From assembly GCA_009741485.1 (NCBI GenBank), contig CM019217.1:43011700-43075699 (forward strand): a DNA stretch of 64,000 bases, written 5' to 3'. Within the stretch, counting starts at the first letter, position 1. Each line of letters opens with the position of its first letter. The DNA comes from Malurus cyaneus samueli. Its lineage: Eukaryota > Chordata > Aves > Passeriformes > Maluridae. The translations under genes were made by a program, and so were the position numbers. This document shows, piece after piece, positions 39,250 to 51,996 of the stretch. A model generated the notes under the pieces. It was given only the letters and a program-made list of their open reading frames with translations. It had not been told where the DNA came from and did no database searches.

Positions 39250-42200
39250 CTACAGCAAAGAAGCATATATAAATAAGAAACATGCAAAGGAAACCAGAAT
39301 CATTCTTATCACCTACCTCTACGAAAAGCAAACATGATGCATACCACAATAAACTAAGTTTTGTTGCCTTCATCTACTAAAATTGCTTGAAATTGTTAAA
39401 GTAAATGTGACTTGGCAAAAATGACAAGTGTTCTGTTACCTTTAGGCTAATTAAGCAAGATAAAAGTACAAAACTTGTATTGTACACACACACACACAAG
39501 AAGACCAAAAATAATGTATTTAACTACCAACTAAACACAGCCTCCTCAATAATATTACCAGTTTAAGAAGTATGGGCAACACTTGGAAATAGTAATATAA
39601 ATGTGTATCTCTAGCACAAGCCTTATTCTATGTGGCAGCAGACACCAGAACCCAAACGAAAAGAAAAAACAAAAACAAATCTGCTTTATTACTCATGTCA
39701 TGTCACGGTGGTTTATTTTCCATTCAGTGATTGAGAGGTATTTCTCCAACCACTCTGCACATATATCTATATATATTCAAATATATATATATATATGAAT
39801 TGTATATTTAATACATTACATATTATTGTAAGTATTATATGATATTTATTCTTCTGTTTGATATTTTGCATTTTGTATATTGTATATACTTCTGCATATT
39901 ATATATTAGCATATATATTTGCACATATTATATAACCAACTCTTAGGTAACACTCCTTTAACACTGTCAGCAATTAACACAAGACTTGCCTACATCTTAG
40001 CCTGAATTGTTTTACCATTCATTTCAGCAAAGCTAATGCTGTATTATCTGCTTCAATAATTGCTTCTTTAACTGTATTGCTTCAATTGCTCCATATTTCA
40101 TTTCCTTTCTCTTCTAGAATTTCCCTTTTTAACTGCACTTTTACCTATTCCTTTTTTCAGTACATTTAATCCCTTCTACCTTCCCTGCTTCAAAGTGTAT
40201 ACGGTGCAATTAAAAAATCATCTTGTAATTGTTAGTCTTAAAATTATTTTCTAGTAAAATATTAAATACCTACTTTTAGATATTTTTAAAATATGAAACA
40301 TTCAGATAGTTCAGTGATGAAAATAGCATCACTCATGTCATCAGAAAATACAGGGAACATTCAAAGCATTATTCTTTCTAAGCTCACTTTTAAGAGAAAT
40401 TGTGTACAGGGCCTAGTGCATGTAAATGAAAACTGGATGTGTGCTAACACAAATATATATTGGTGCAAATCACAAAAGCTAAATTACATAAAACTGATGT
40501 CTATGTTTTGTCAGTATCTACTTAAATCATAGCTTCTTTAAAAAAAAATTTAACAGGAACTCCACAACAACAGGAACATAAAAAGTAAAGTCCTCCTCAG
40601 TCAAAAGGCAATACTATCGTTTTTAAACTCTCAAAACATTTTAATGGAAAACGAAGATGGTCCACCATCTCATCCCCCCACAATATGGAAAGAGCTACTC
40701 CCCACAAAAACTCAGTTTATAATTACAGTTTTACCTGGGATTAGTCGTCTTCTAGCCATTGCAGCTGCTCTGTGAGATTCATATTCTACAAAGGCAAAGC
40801 CACGATTTTTAGTTTTGTCAGCAGCATTTGGATAAACAATGACATCCACCACTCCTTCTGTAACTTTTTTCATTTCATTCAGTATTTCTTCCTTCTTCTT
40901 ATCTTTAGGAATTGCTCCAATAAACAGTCTGCAGTTGTCCAAGCTTACGCAGACACCAATAAACTTCCCTGGACGAATTTCATAATTATTAAGAATCTTG
41001 ATGGCCAGCTGGGCTTCCTCTTTAGTGGTATACATCACAAAAGCATAGCCTCGGTTCTCACCACTGAATTCCATCATCAGTCTGAGCTCATAGATCTTCC
41101 CAGCTCTCTCAAAAACAGGAACTAGTTCATCTTCATACATATCACGAGGAATCTTACCCACAAAAACTTCACATCCACGAGGTGGTGGAGGACCTTCCCA
41201 ACCTTGAAATAAATTGTCCAACAGCAATCTTAGTAAAAATGCTAGATAAGCACACTTCCCCCACAACCAGTTCAAAGGTGAGAGTTATTTATTTATTTTT
41301 GGTCTCAACTGAGAACTAGCACATTCCCTTCTATTATGTCTTACTGCTTTTACGTTTAAATTAAAAAAGCCAGAAACCCCCAGTTTGTATTTCTTTCAAT
41401 TTTGTCTTCTGTGTTTTTTTGCAAGGGAATCTTTATAACAACACACTGTACCTGTTTATATAAAACACTGACAGGTTTGCCAAGAGTCTCTATTTCAATC
41501 ATTTTTTGCCCACTGTAATTTTATTTTCGTTATTAATAAAACTGATAAAGATACCTAAGAAAGAACTTCAGTCGTATTTTGTACTACAATGCTTTAAAGT
41601 TGCAAAATGTTTCTCTGCACTTCTTGGTCATATTTTTATAATTGTTGGTAAGGCTCCCCAATGCAGCACTTTTATTTCTTCCTTGACATCATTCAAAATA
41701 TCCAAACATTTTGCTTCCACCTTCATTCATTCAATAAAATAGGACTCCCTAAGGAAGGCAGGATACAGAGCCAAACTTTCTTCAATAGCCAAAAAACCGG
41801 AATACTTTTACTCTAAAAACAGACCACAGTTTTCACAAGCAGAAGGGGATGGCAGGAAAAAAAGAAGTAAACAATAAAATCCACAGAACAACTCAGTCTT
41901 TGGCTTACATCTGAAAACTACAAGAACATCTATACTTCTCTGCTTAAGCCAAAGACATTCATACGTTCTTTTGTGTCTCTGCCATATAACTCAAAGATAT
42001 GTTCAGCTGATAATGTAAAAATGCATTTGTGCTTTTGGTATTGTAGGGCTATGGTCTTCAAATATGGCACTCTATTTTCTCAAAATTATAAAAAAAAATT
42101 TAGAAATACGTTTGGCTAGGTTTCTTCTTTTAAACCGGACAAACAAATCAGGTGGAAGGTTCAAAGGCAGATATCAAATCATAACTGAAAGCTTTCTAAA

Positions 42201-44975
42201 GCTCTTGACAAGAAAGGTTTTCTATAGGAGAAAAAGCAAGAAGTACAAAGATGGTAGAAAAAACTAACACAAAACTTAGTAAGTACTTGTATGAAATAAC
42301 AAAGCATAACAAGGCAAGGTGAAAAAATAATTACTCTTGACAAGTTAAGACAGAAAGATAATTAAATAATATACTTTGGTTTGAAGTTCAGAATAAATTA
42401 TATTTAGATAGTTTTGTAATTAATACTTTTTTCTTCATGTAAGTATTGTCAGAGAGCCTATAATTTATTTGTGAAAAAAAATTGACAGAATTGGGACATG
42501 TTTATCTTCTCACAGACTAATTTTCCATCTATATACTGTACGGGAAAAACTACATGGCACACATGGAAGGCATCAGAATTGACATGCATTTGGAGTCACA
42601 CTGCCATGACTTATCAAGCAAAAGGCTTGGCACTGTTTCACACAGCATTCCACATCTTCATCATTTTCACCTTTATTGGTATCTCTGACCACTTCACCTG
42701 AGGTCTGATGGACATGGCAGCTAACACCATCTGCAGGCCAGTACTGCCTTCATTTGCATCATGCCAGTCTGTTCCCATATCAAAACAGTAAACCAACTGT
42801 GCACCATTTAAGAGCTCCAGAGACAAAAGCAACAGCACACCTCAGTCAAGGAAAAGGTTGTGTAGGGAAATCGCAAAATTAAATAGCAATCTTTATTTAT
42901 TTATTAACTAAACAAACTTTTACCATCCTCTTCAGCCTGGTAACTGATTGAGCAATGCTTCTCAGTAAGCAAAAAACATTTACCATATAAAAAGACCCCC
43001 TTCTAATTTCAAAGCTGCTTAACTTAGCAGTTCAAAACATTATTGCCAACTGGAATTAACCTCTGGCTCCTGACTTAAAGAAAACTGGTCTGTGCCACAT
43101 TTGCCGAAGTGTGATATGTACTTCTCAGAGCAAACATGTAAAGTTAGTCAAAAGCATTCCCCAAGTAGCTGACCAGAGTTTCCTTGACTGGATATTTGAT
43201 TCATCGTTGATAGAAAATGGGACTCCCTTTCCTGCAGCAGTTCAATCAACATTAGTCACAATCCTCCACTGTTATTGAGTTCCATGCCACTTTAAACTTC
43301 CATGTAATTCTAATGACTCACATGTCTAGTGAAATCACTGGGTATGCTGCTTAGATGGCAGCAGACATAATGCTACGAAAATTCACTTTTGTCTTTTTTT
43401 TTAAAAAAAAAAAACTCTATAGATACATTTTTCACAAGTGGCACAAACTGAACAAGAACTGTGCTGATACCCGGTACAAGCCTGTAATTTTTTTAGGGCA
43501 ATTTTTAGCATATCTGCTGAGAACAGTTGACATGAGACTATCCTTTGATGGCAACACACGTTTCTAAATTCACATGTTAAACAAGCAAAATTCATAGTGA
43601 AACCCTTTGTTTATAAATTTACTGTAATTTCTTGCAATCCACTTCAAACATCCAAGTCTCGTCTGACCTAGAACTATTTATAAAAACTTAGGGTAATTTC
43701 CAACCTAAGTAAGCATGAAAATACATGAGGATGTGAAGGAAAGACAGATCCCTAATGTCCATGAACAAATTTATGGAAGAAATACCTTGTCAAACACATC
43801 TAGTTTCAGAAAACTAGAATAAAACATTAATAAAAGTAATTTTGCTAAACAAACACACTTAATACTGCCTAATTTCTAATTACAAGACATAATTATTATG
43901 TAAAATATGTGTAATAACTTAAGAACAGGCTGAAGTCAGCGATGCCCTGCAGTTCTTTTTCCAGCGCCATTTTCAAAACAGTATCACAAGGCTTCCTTTT
44001 GCTATCTTATATAGGCTCAGTAAAAGTATATACAAAATTTCAGACAGAAAAACTTCCAGAGAAATAATTTTGATGCGGCTCTAATTTAAACTATACATAA
44101 CAATGAGCAAATACTGCTCATGCTTGTGAGCATAACTTATAAAGACATGGGATCACACACCACAACCAAGAATGAACAGAAAGAGCAGCACAAAGAATTT
44201 CTCTTCTTTCTGCTTGTCTAAGTGCATAATCTGATTCAAAAGAAAGAGTTACTGTATTCTACATCATACAACCAAGCCTAGTAGCAAAATTCTTGGGCAC
44301 CGCTGATGTCAACAACATTGGAAAAATTATTCAAAATAAATGTTGCATCATCAACTCTGAAAACAAAATGTGTTAGATCTTCCCTGGTGCTCTCTCAGAG
44401 AACAAAGGTTTATTTAAAACAAAAAAGCTTTGGCCAATGCAAGGGGTAAGGCTAAGGGAAGACATTAAGTAGGTTATGCCTCTACCACCAACTTATTTTT
44501 CCCTTCTGTGCTATTAAACATTTTGAAGTACGTTCTCAGTCATATGGAACACACTTGAGCTCCACATTTGTTCTGCTCTCTGTCAATTTTAGCTGCTTTT
44601 AAAGCTGTGACTTTCTAAATCCACCAAAAGCAAATGTTCAACACAGTCTAGCTCAAGAGATCTTAAATTGCTGGAAACTCTTAAAACACATCAGGACCCT
44701 CCCCATATGAGTTGTGTTTCTTACACTGTTTCGTTAAGCTCCTACTACTGGTCGCTGTCAAGATACACAACATTAAGCTGTACTAATTTTCAGTCTCAAA
44801 AGAAATCCTGAAAGAAATGCTTACCTGGTGGAGGACCGCCAAATTTTCTTTGCCCATTCTGCTGAACCATGCTGTATCCAGTCTTCTCCATTAGGGCAAG
44901 TAAAGCAGCCCCATTTTGAGTACCACTTCGGATTTTGCTGCATCCATTTGCTGCAGCTTTATTCTCCTCATGCAT
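38467..44975 (-). CDS. RBM46: RBM46, RNA-binding motif protein 46 (gene span of three identified coding exons)
   Basis: Joining 44975-44825, 41202-40735 and 39249-38467 on the minus strand gives about 467 residues that match my recollection of vertebrate RBM46 almost residue for residue. Domains: a short N-terminus with the motif [11 protein letters not shown] (about 24-34); RRM1 at about 61-138 with RNP2 VFVGKI and RNP1 [11 protein letters not shown]2 at about 141-205 with LFIGAI and [11 protein letters not shown]3 at about 235-310 with VLYVRNL and DYAFVHF; and a dsRBD-like region at about 385-467. Paralogues are A1CF and RBM47. Known role: a germ-cell cytoplasmic RNA-binding protein needed for meiotic entry and fertility in mice. 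All junctions are GT-AG and phase 1. The human protein is 533 residues, and its last exon (about 66 residues) is not identified here, so the C-terminus is unresolved. No frameshift or internal stop is seen in the three exons. Confidence 0.95.
39250..40734. other. RBM46 intron between coding exons 2 and 3
   Basis: The intron is about 1.5 kb with GT-AG ends on the minus strand. It contains a TA-rich segment at about 39757-39935, including an (AT)n run near 39780-39796, and a (CA)n run near 39484-39497. No other feature was seen. Confidence 0.8.
40735..41202 (-). CDS. RBM46: RBM46 coding exon 2 (RRM1 and RRM2)
   Basis: This 468-base exon starts after the acceptor TTTCAAG (AG at 41204-41203) and ends with the donor G|GTAAAA after 40735. 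It encodes WEGPPPPRG, then RRM1 and RRM2 in full. Both RRMs keep the aromatic RNP1 residues (Tyr/Phe in GYAFV and GFAFV), so RNA binding is expected to be retained. Both ends are phase 1, as in the mammalian gene. Confidence 0.95.
41203..44824. other. RBM46 intron between coding exons 1 and 2
   Basis: The intron is about 3.6 kb, AT-rich, with consensus GT-AG ends on the minus strand. I see no coding exon, no interspersed repeat I can name, and only short homopolymer runs. Confidence 0.8.
44825..44975 (-). CDS. RBM46: RBM46 coding exon 1 (start codon to end of N-terminal segment)
   Basis: The start was placed at the ATG at 44975-44973 because the following residues, [16 protein letters not shown], align with the mammalian N-terminus MNEEN...NGCSK. 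An in-frame upstream ATG at 45014 would add 13 residues with no counterpart in the family. A possible splice acceptor (pyrimidine-rich stretch ending in TTGCAG) lies just two bases before the chosen ATG. If used, it would make this the first coding exon with almost no leader and would exclude the upstream ATG. The exon ends PPPG with the donor G|GTAAGC after 44825, phase 1. Confidence 0.9.
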
Positions 44976-45192
44976 ATCTGCAACAGCTTCAACAGAATAT
45001 TGCAAATATTCCAATTCAGCTAATTCTAAGTTGTTATGTGCATAAAGCTACCAAAATACAGAAAAACAACTTAGGCTATACTTGCCTATTTACTGCAACT
45101 TTGCTTAGCATAAGATTTCAATACTACATCCAACCTCGATCCCCTATGTACTTGTTTTCAGAACATTGTTCTGTAGTTGGGATAATCTTGAA

Positions 45193-45586
45193 CTTGACTC
45201 AGCAACTACATATTCTATATTCAAACTCTCATAAGTGGTATCACACCCATCGGAATCAAAGTACCACAACTATTTTTAAAAATGTTACTTTCAAGTAGAA
45301 GAATGAATTCTCTCATAAACCATACTATCAGTTGTGTGAGGGACCAATAAGTAACTCAAGTTGAAAAACTCCATTTACCTATTATTATATTTTATAAAAA
45401 TACCAATTATTTTTAAATTGTATTTTAGTACAAAAATACTGGAGGAACACATTAAGTCCATGCCCAATTAATATAAAGAATTCAAATAAACTGACTCAGC
45501 AACTACATATTCTATATTCAAACTCTCATAAGTGGTATCACACCCATCGGAATCAAAGTACCACAACTATTTTTAAAAATGTTACT
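45193..45586. repeat. Tandem duplication with a 297-base period, running into the gap
   Basis: The block starting GACTCAGCAACTACATATTC at 45196 recurs at 45493 and continues identically through the last base before the gap. The block beginning CTATTATTATATTTTAT at 45379 recurs immediately after the gap at 46397 and continues with near identity for over 100 bases. The region is thus either a genuine tandem duplication collapsed around a gap or a false duplication made by the assembler. Confidence 0.85.
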
Positions 45587-46396
45587 NNNNNNNNNNNNNN
45601 NNNNNNNNNNNNNNNNNNNNNNNNNNNNNNNNNNNNNNNNNNNNNNNNNNNNNNNNNNNNNNNNNNNNNNNNNNNNNNNNNNNNNNNNNNNNNNNNNNNN
45701 NNNNNNNNNNNNNNNNNNNNNNNNNNNNNNNNNNNNNNNNNNNNNNNNNNNNNNNNNNNNNNNNNNNNNNNNNNNNNNNNNNNNNNNNNNNNNNNNNNNN
45801 NNNNNNNNNNNNNNNNNNNNNNNNNNNNNNNNNNNNNNNNNNNNNNNNNNNNNNNNNNNNNNNNNNNNNNNNNNNNNNNNNNNNNNNNNNNNNNNNNNNN
45901 NNNNNNNNNNNNNNNNNNNNNNNNNNNNNNNNNNNNNNNNNNNNNNNNNNNNNNNNNNNNNNNNNNNNNNNNNNNNNNNNNNNNNNNNNNNNNNNNNNNN
46001 NNNNNNNNNNNNNNNNNNNNNNNNNNNNNNNNNNNNNNNNNNNNNNNNNNNNNNNNNNNNNNNNNNNNNNNNNNNNNNNNNNNNNNNNNNNNNNNNNNNN
46101 NNNNNNNNNNNNNNNNNNNNNNNNNNNNNNNNNNNNNNNNNNNNNNNNNNNNNNNNNNNNNNNNNNNNNNNNNNNNNNNNNNNNNNNNNNNNNNNNNNNN
46201 NNNNNNNNNNNNNNNNNNNNNNNNNNNNNNNNNNNNNNNNNNNNNNNNNNNNNNNNNNNNNNNNNNNNNNNNNNNNNNNNNNNNNNNNNNNNNNNNNNNN
46301 NNNNNNNNNNNNNNNNNNNNNNNNNNNNNNNNNNNNNNNNNNNNNNNNNNNNNNNNNNNNNNNNNNNNNNNNNNNNNNNNNNNNNNNNNNNNNNNN
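45587..46396. other. Assembly gap (810 N)
   Basis: This is a run of 810 N within RBM46 intron 1 / 5' UTR territory. The size need not be real: the offset between the two copies of the right-flank sequence (1018 bases) is not a multiple of the 297-base repeat period. Any reading frame through it is an artefact. Confidence 0.99.
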
Positions 46397-46507
46397 CTAT
46401 TATTATATTTTATAAAAATACCAATTATTTTTAAATTGTATTTTAGTACAAAAATACTGGAGGAACACATTAAGTCCATGCCCAATTAATAGAAAGAATT
46501 CAAATAA

Positions 46508-47880
46508 ACTCACGAACATAAATAATTTAATTAATGCCAATATATAATAAAATCAGAAATGTCTAAAACAAAACTAAAGGTTTCAAAACTAAAGTTTTGA
46601 AATAATCCCAACCCTAGAGTCCTTATTAAATGGTTTTATCCATTTTCACGACTTCAAAAACTAAACAAGTATATCAATATGGTTGCTGCTCCTATTTCTC
46701 TGGCATGCAAAGATCTCACCCAACAGTTTTAGGTTTCTGTCACCCAAGTGATGGAAAACAACTACACCATTTGGCAATAACCAATTTTACTAGCCAAACT
46801 TCAAAACAACTTCTCAAGTCAGATATTTCTTTCATTGCCTTTTTCCTTCTCCAATTTATTTTTTCCCAAGATTTTCTGCCTTAAGGTCTGCAGTACACAG
46901 ACAAACAATCTTTTTCATCACTTCAATCCTTTGTCCAAATGCCATTTCCAAGTGCTAAGCCACTTCTCCAAAAGAAACACTGCCCAAAAAATCATCACCA
47001 GAAAAGCAAGGTACCACTGCTTGTTCTTCAGGGCCCCTTACATTTTCAGCTTTTTTCATCTTCAGGATAAGGCTCCAAAAAACAATGTCCTGAGACATCA
47101 GCAGTTTACTTTTTACAAGAACATTTTAAAACAGCTTAGTTTTTCCACAAATCTTTCTTGTCAACCTATTATTATTTGCTACAGAAAATTGAAGTTTTTA
47201 AAAATAGGATATACTAAATTTATGGCATGATGAAGTGCCTGTTCCCCTACTACATTTACGGATGTTATGCAATGACATTACTATCGAAAGATGGACTGCA
47301 GCTTACTCCACTCCTGCCCCAGCTTTGTCATTTCTAATATTCTTTGATTCAATGTAATTACTATTTCTTAGTGAATTTTTTTTTCACAACAGCCTTCGTA
47401 TGATATTCTAACAGACTCCACAAATCTCTTAATTAGTGGTAACAATAATTTTTCCCACCCTAGTCAAAAAAGAAGGTTTTTGGTGACGATGTATCTTTTT
47501 TTTGTCTTTTCATCAAGCCAATATTAATTTTGGGACAGGAATCCACAAAAGCAACCATTCTTGAAAATTTTAAACTATATCCGCCACCAGACACTAAAAA
47601 AAAGCCAAATTCTGAACAAAGCTCCTGGCTTCATAATATGAAATTCCAGAAAAACAGCAGGGTAGAGCACAAAAGAAAATCCCCGACAGTCAAGAGGACA
47701 ATGGCTCCTATCTACCACAAAGGGTGTCCCATCTCCTTCCAACAAGTGAACTATACTGTGTTTCACAGCCTGCAAGCTGCACGCAGGTTCCATACTTAGG
47801 ACATCTTTTGGCAGCTTCAGGCCTAACAAGGTATGGAGATAACAACGAAGCTGGAGCGAAGGAGAAACAAATGGATTTTT
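46508..47880. other. RBM46 5' intronic DNA, no feature recognised
   Basis: AT-rich sequence between the gap and the promoter CpG island. No repeat or conserved coding motif was recognised. It probably belongs to the first intron, because the promoter island lies just above it and the start codon lies below. Confidence 0.5.
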
Positions 47881-48620
47881 TCTTTGTCTCGGTGAGCGCG
47901 AACACCCGGGCAAGAACATCGCTATACCTAAGCGCAGTAAGCAGGCACCAGACCGGCACCGCGGGAGCTCAGATGGGCGAAGCGGCCCTGAGGAGGTGTA
48001 AGAGGCCCATGGAGGAATTACTCCAGCCTCAAGCACGCCTCAGGGCAGAAACGCCAGGCACGCGAGAAGGCATGACTGCATACGGGGTAGTGAGGGAAGA
48101 GAAGAAACCCAACACCCCCGGGATCTCCCAGCGCTACTCCCGAAGGCCCTTCCTCCACACCACTTCGTCCCTCGTCACGCTGCCTCCGCCTTTACCCACG
48201 GCACGGCAAGGACCCGAACCTACCGCTATCCCCAGACAGACGAGGCCACGGCATGACTCCCCGCTGCCCCGTCGGGACCCGAATGCCACAGAGCGCTGCC
48301 CGGCCGCCGGCGGTGTCAGCGCCTCATGCGCCCGGCCCCGCGGCCACAGCTTTCCCTCGCTCCGGCCCCGCCCCGACCAATCAGCAGGCGCGGAGGGCGG
48401 GCACGGACACGATGACAGGCGGCGCCGGCCAATCGCAGCGAGGTAAACGTGCCCGGCACGCGGCAGCTCTTTAAAGCAGGCGACGGTTGGGCGAAGGGAC
48501 GTGTCTGGCGCGCGCCGCCGCGGCCGCCGCTGGAGCCGTTGCGGCGGCGCGCGCTGCCCCGCCCTCGGGCGGGCACGCGGGGCTCCCTCAGGACTGTTCA
48601 CTCCCGACCCTCCGTTCCAA
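47880..48620. promoter_or_regulatory. RBM46: CpG island, probable RBM46 promoter (possibly bidirectional)
   Basis: GC content rises sharply compared with both flanks and CpG is dense. Visible elements are a GC box near 48366-48375, CCAAT at 48377-48381 and 48429-48433 (plus orientation), and TTTAAA near 48470. RBM46 is transcribed to the left, and a candidate minus-strand 5' UTR donor AGCG|GTAGGT lies at 48224/48223. The CCAAT and TTTAAA spacing also suits a rightward transcript starting near 48500. TSS positions are inferred, not seen. Confidence 0.6.
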
Positions 48621-48825
48621 ATGGGTTCAATCTCTTGAGCTCCCCGGTAGGGGTTTCATAACCTGGCTGGCATATTTTTTTTTTTGTGTCCTTAGGCTTT
48701 TATCTGCTCCGAAATGGCGTATTTGGAGCTTTAGGATGTGCTTCGGCATGCACTTGTGCTCTAGGGATCGTTTAGTTTTGTGAAGGTGCATACTGACGAA
48801 TAATACCACTGAAATAAAATACCAC

Positions 48826-49045
48826 TGAATGAATTAGGTCGGAAAGACCTCTGAAATCATCGAATCCAACCTGCAACTCAGCACCACCACATCAACTAAG
48901 ACACTGGCACTAAGTATCCCCCTTTATGTGGAGATGGTGATGCGATCACCTTCCTGGGCAGTCCATTCCAATATTTAATCACTCCTTCTGTAATGAAATT
49001 CTTCCTAATGCCCAACCTAAACCTCACCTGGTGATATATTTTTTC
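48826..49045 (-). mobile_element. CR1 LINE 3' tail, reverse orientation
   Basis: Reverse-complement CR1 text includes AAATCATCGAATCCAACCTGC, GGGCAGTCCATTCCAATATTT and AATTCTTCCTAATGCCCAACCTAAAC. It is a truncated copy lying just right of the RBM46 CpG island. Confidence 0.85.
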
Positions 49046-51996
49046 AACCCCTGCTGGCTCAGCTAATAGTGCAATCTCTTAGAAATGAATCCCATGAGAT
49101 TCGCAACAACTACAGACACTTGCCAAGCCGGTTGGGCTGGAGGCCCTGCAGTTCTGGCACAGCTTCTGAACTCCCATCACTACTCCTCAGGGCTCACATA
49201 GTGAGGCACACACCAAATGTACCAGGGTTAATATGGGGTGTGGGATTGTGAGTTCTTTGAGTTGTTATCAAAGTGTTGTGGCCTGTTTCCTCCATTTAGC
49301 AAATTAAAGTTTTTCAAAACCAATAAATTTTCACTAAAAATGTCTCCCCCTCCCTTTTCCTAGGGTTTACATGTTCAACTGCACTTACTAACAAGTTAGA
49401 GAATCCCTGAAATTTTACCTTCAGGACATGCAAATTCTTCTCTGTTATGTATATGTTCAGAGCTTTTAGCAGTCTGTTTAAATCTGTGCTGCCACAGAAT
49501 TGCAACATTGTCATATTTGACATTAAGCCCTTTGAGTTTGCTTATTTTTCAAAGAGAATGCATGTTGTGCTTTTATTAATTGTGGCATATTACACTAATC
49601 ATGTAATCTCCAGATGGTATATCTCCATGTAAAAGTTCTGAATGGCCAACATACCAAAGCTATTGCCCTTAAGATTAAATTTCACCACCTTTTCATTTCA
49701 GGTACCTGTTTGGTTTTTGTTTGTGTCGTCCCGTCCCCCCCCCCCCCCCCCCCCCCATCTAAATCAGCTACAAGGATCAATTTGGAGTATGTCAAGTCAA
49801 ATAAAGTTTGTGACATTTTGACTGCAGCTGTGTTAGAGACTGCTCATTCTTTGACAGAAAACTACATGTGTCTCAGTTGTTATTGCTGATGGGAAATACT
49901 GAAAGAACACAGGCAATCTCTTTTAGATTAAGAAAATCCCCACCCAAACCCAGAATTCCTCAGCGTTTTCTTTGTATTTTATGTAAGTGACACCTTACTG
50001 GATAGGTTATCATGTACAGCCATTTCTGGAATACAAATGATTGTGCTGCTCTACCAGAAGGTCTCAAGGAAAACATACAAATTTGCAATCAGGTTTTCAC
50101 TTTATGGTGTGAATAAAAGAGAATATAAAAGTAACCAAGAACTATCCAGTGTTTATTATCTCTTATTAAACATCAAAGCTGAACAGAGGAAGTAAAGACT
50201 CATTTGGTTTTTCTCGCTGACCCCTGCCTTTTTAAAAGAAATTAATGATCCTTTTCATCCTTTGTTCCCCATGTGCTAATTGGGTATCAGAATTCTCAGT
50301 ACACCCTTGCTCACAGGTGATAGCTGCTTTTCTTTGACCATCTGACTGTTCAGTGTAATTAGGCTTTACTAAGAACCACTGTTTATAACCTGTATTTTTC
50401 TTGGATTTTGCTGTGACTCATAATAAAATCTGAGCGGAATATTTGGATTTTTTTTCTCACAAGAACATTATTTACAGGGGAATGCAATATTTTTTATTAA
50501 TTTAAGAACTATATTGGGTTATTTGAGGTCTCCAGAAGACATTTTACACACCTGAAAATTTTATTCACTTGTTTTTAATGAACTTTTACAAAAAGATGGG
50601 AAAAAAAAACCAGATTCAAAACATGTTTTATTATTATCACAGCTTTTTTTTTTTTTTTTAATTGCTCTATGAATCAGTTAGTTAGACATAGCTGTTTAAC
50701 TTTCAAACCTGATAAACAGAAACTTATTTTAGGATTATTTTACAAGAATTACAGCATAATTTACCAAAAAGCATTTGGCACCAATTCTGGTTAGAAAATT
50801 ACTTTAAATTTCAAATAATATACTGTTTGCCACAAAGCTTTATACAGTTCATATTAACAGTGAGTTAGTTTCCTCACTAATGTCTGGTTGAAACTCCCCC
50901 AAATCTGATGGATGAGGAATGAGGGCAGAGTCTTGCCAAGATTATGACATAGATCCTTTGGCTAGATTTGAAAATGTGAAAGAGGTCTTTTTCGCACACA
51001 TTTTATTTTATAGCACTGCACCAGACAGTGCTTTTCCTCTAAGTTATTTTAGGTAGTTGTAACACAGAAGTCCTTGATATTTAAGTTCTGTTTTATTGGA
51101 ATGCTAGCAAACCCCAGCATATATATTCCTGGAGAGGGCTATTTCTACAGTTGTAATATACTTTAATAGAATCATTAGCTTTTTTTTGTCAGTGTGAATT
51201 TTACTATGGCCTGGAGCAGGAAAAGAGGGTATGTAGTGTTTCTCCACACTGACAGGTTTGATATGTAGGTAGTAGAAATACTTTAAAAGGAAGCAGGCAC
51301 CCTTTGAAGTTTAGACAAAGGTCTCTGTAGAAAACCTAGACATAATATGATTGTAAATCTAATTATAGTAAGCTGTCTGGAAAGACTTCATTTCAGTCAA
51401 TCAGTCCATTTTATTTTGGGTTTTATTTTATCAAGCGCTGAAATGCTTGTTTATTAGGATCCTCCTAACAAGGCATGCTAGTGCCTAAAGGGTCTTTTTT
51501 TCTTGAAAGGTGCAGTCTGTTCTTATTCAGCTTTCTTGAATAGTTGGAATATTTTTTCTAATTATATAATTACGAGATTTAATATTGATGAAATGAGCAT
51601 TTATGGGTACAAAATATTGATTGTAGAAAAAAACATAATACGGAATTTCTAGATCTACCGAGCAGTTACATCGACTTAATAAATATCTGACTTACTCATT
51701 CTTTAAATGGGAGTTCCACAGTTAACTTCCTATTTTGCTGGAGACGGTGCATTTTCCTGACTGTGATAGAGCCACTAGGTGGGAGTATGTTATCTTTAAA
51801 GGCGCTTGCTCAGCCCTGGCGGTTGTGAAGGAGCTCCGCTCCTCTTTTCCCGGCAGCCGGGAGATGCTGCACCTCTCTTCACACCTGGTCGAATTGGTGG
51901 TGATCGATTTGGGATTTTCCGATGCTCGTCTCCACACTGGACGCTGGGGAGATGCTGCCTGCCTCGCTGCACCTCTGGCCCTGGAGGACATGAGCT
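49046..51996. other. Intergenic DNA between RBM46 and LRAT, left part
   Basis: AT-rich apart from the C22 run and a GC-richer 200 bases directly left of the reverse CR1. No exon or RNA gene was recognised. Confidence 0.6.
49735..49756 (+). repeat. C22 homopolymer
   Basis: An uninterrupted run of 22 C between GTCCCGT and ATCTAAATC. Length is likely unreliable in assembly. Confidence 0.95.

Noticed and set aside
44825..45014. Upstream ATG at 45014 as the RBM46 start
   Set aside because: The 13 extra residues have no counterpart in mammalian RBM46, and a likely acceptor lies between the two ATGs.
45553..46485. Open frames of about 280-310 codons across the gap on both strands
   Set aside because: They consist almost entirely of N and are artefacts of translating an assembly gap.
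47724..48446. Plus-strand open frame of 240 codons at the RBM46 promoter
   Set aside because: It lies in the CpG island, where stop codons are rare by composition. It has Arg/Pro/Ala-rich low-complexity sequence and no family motif.
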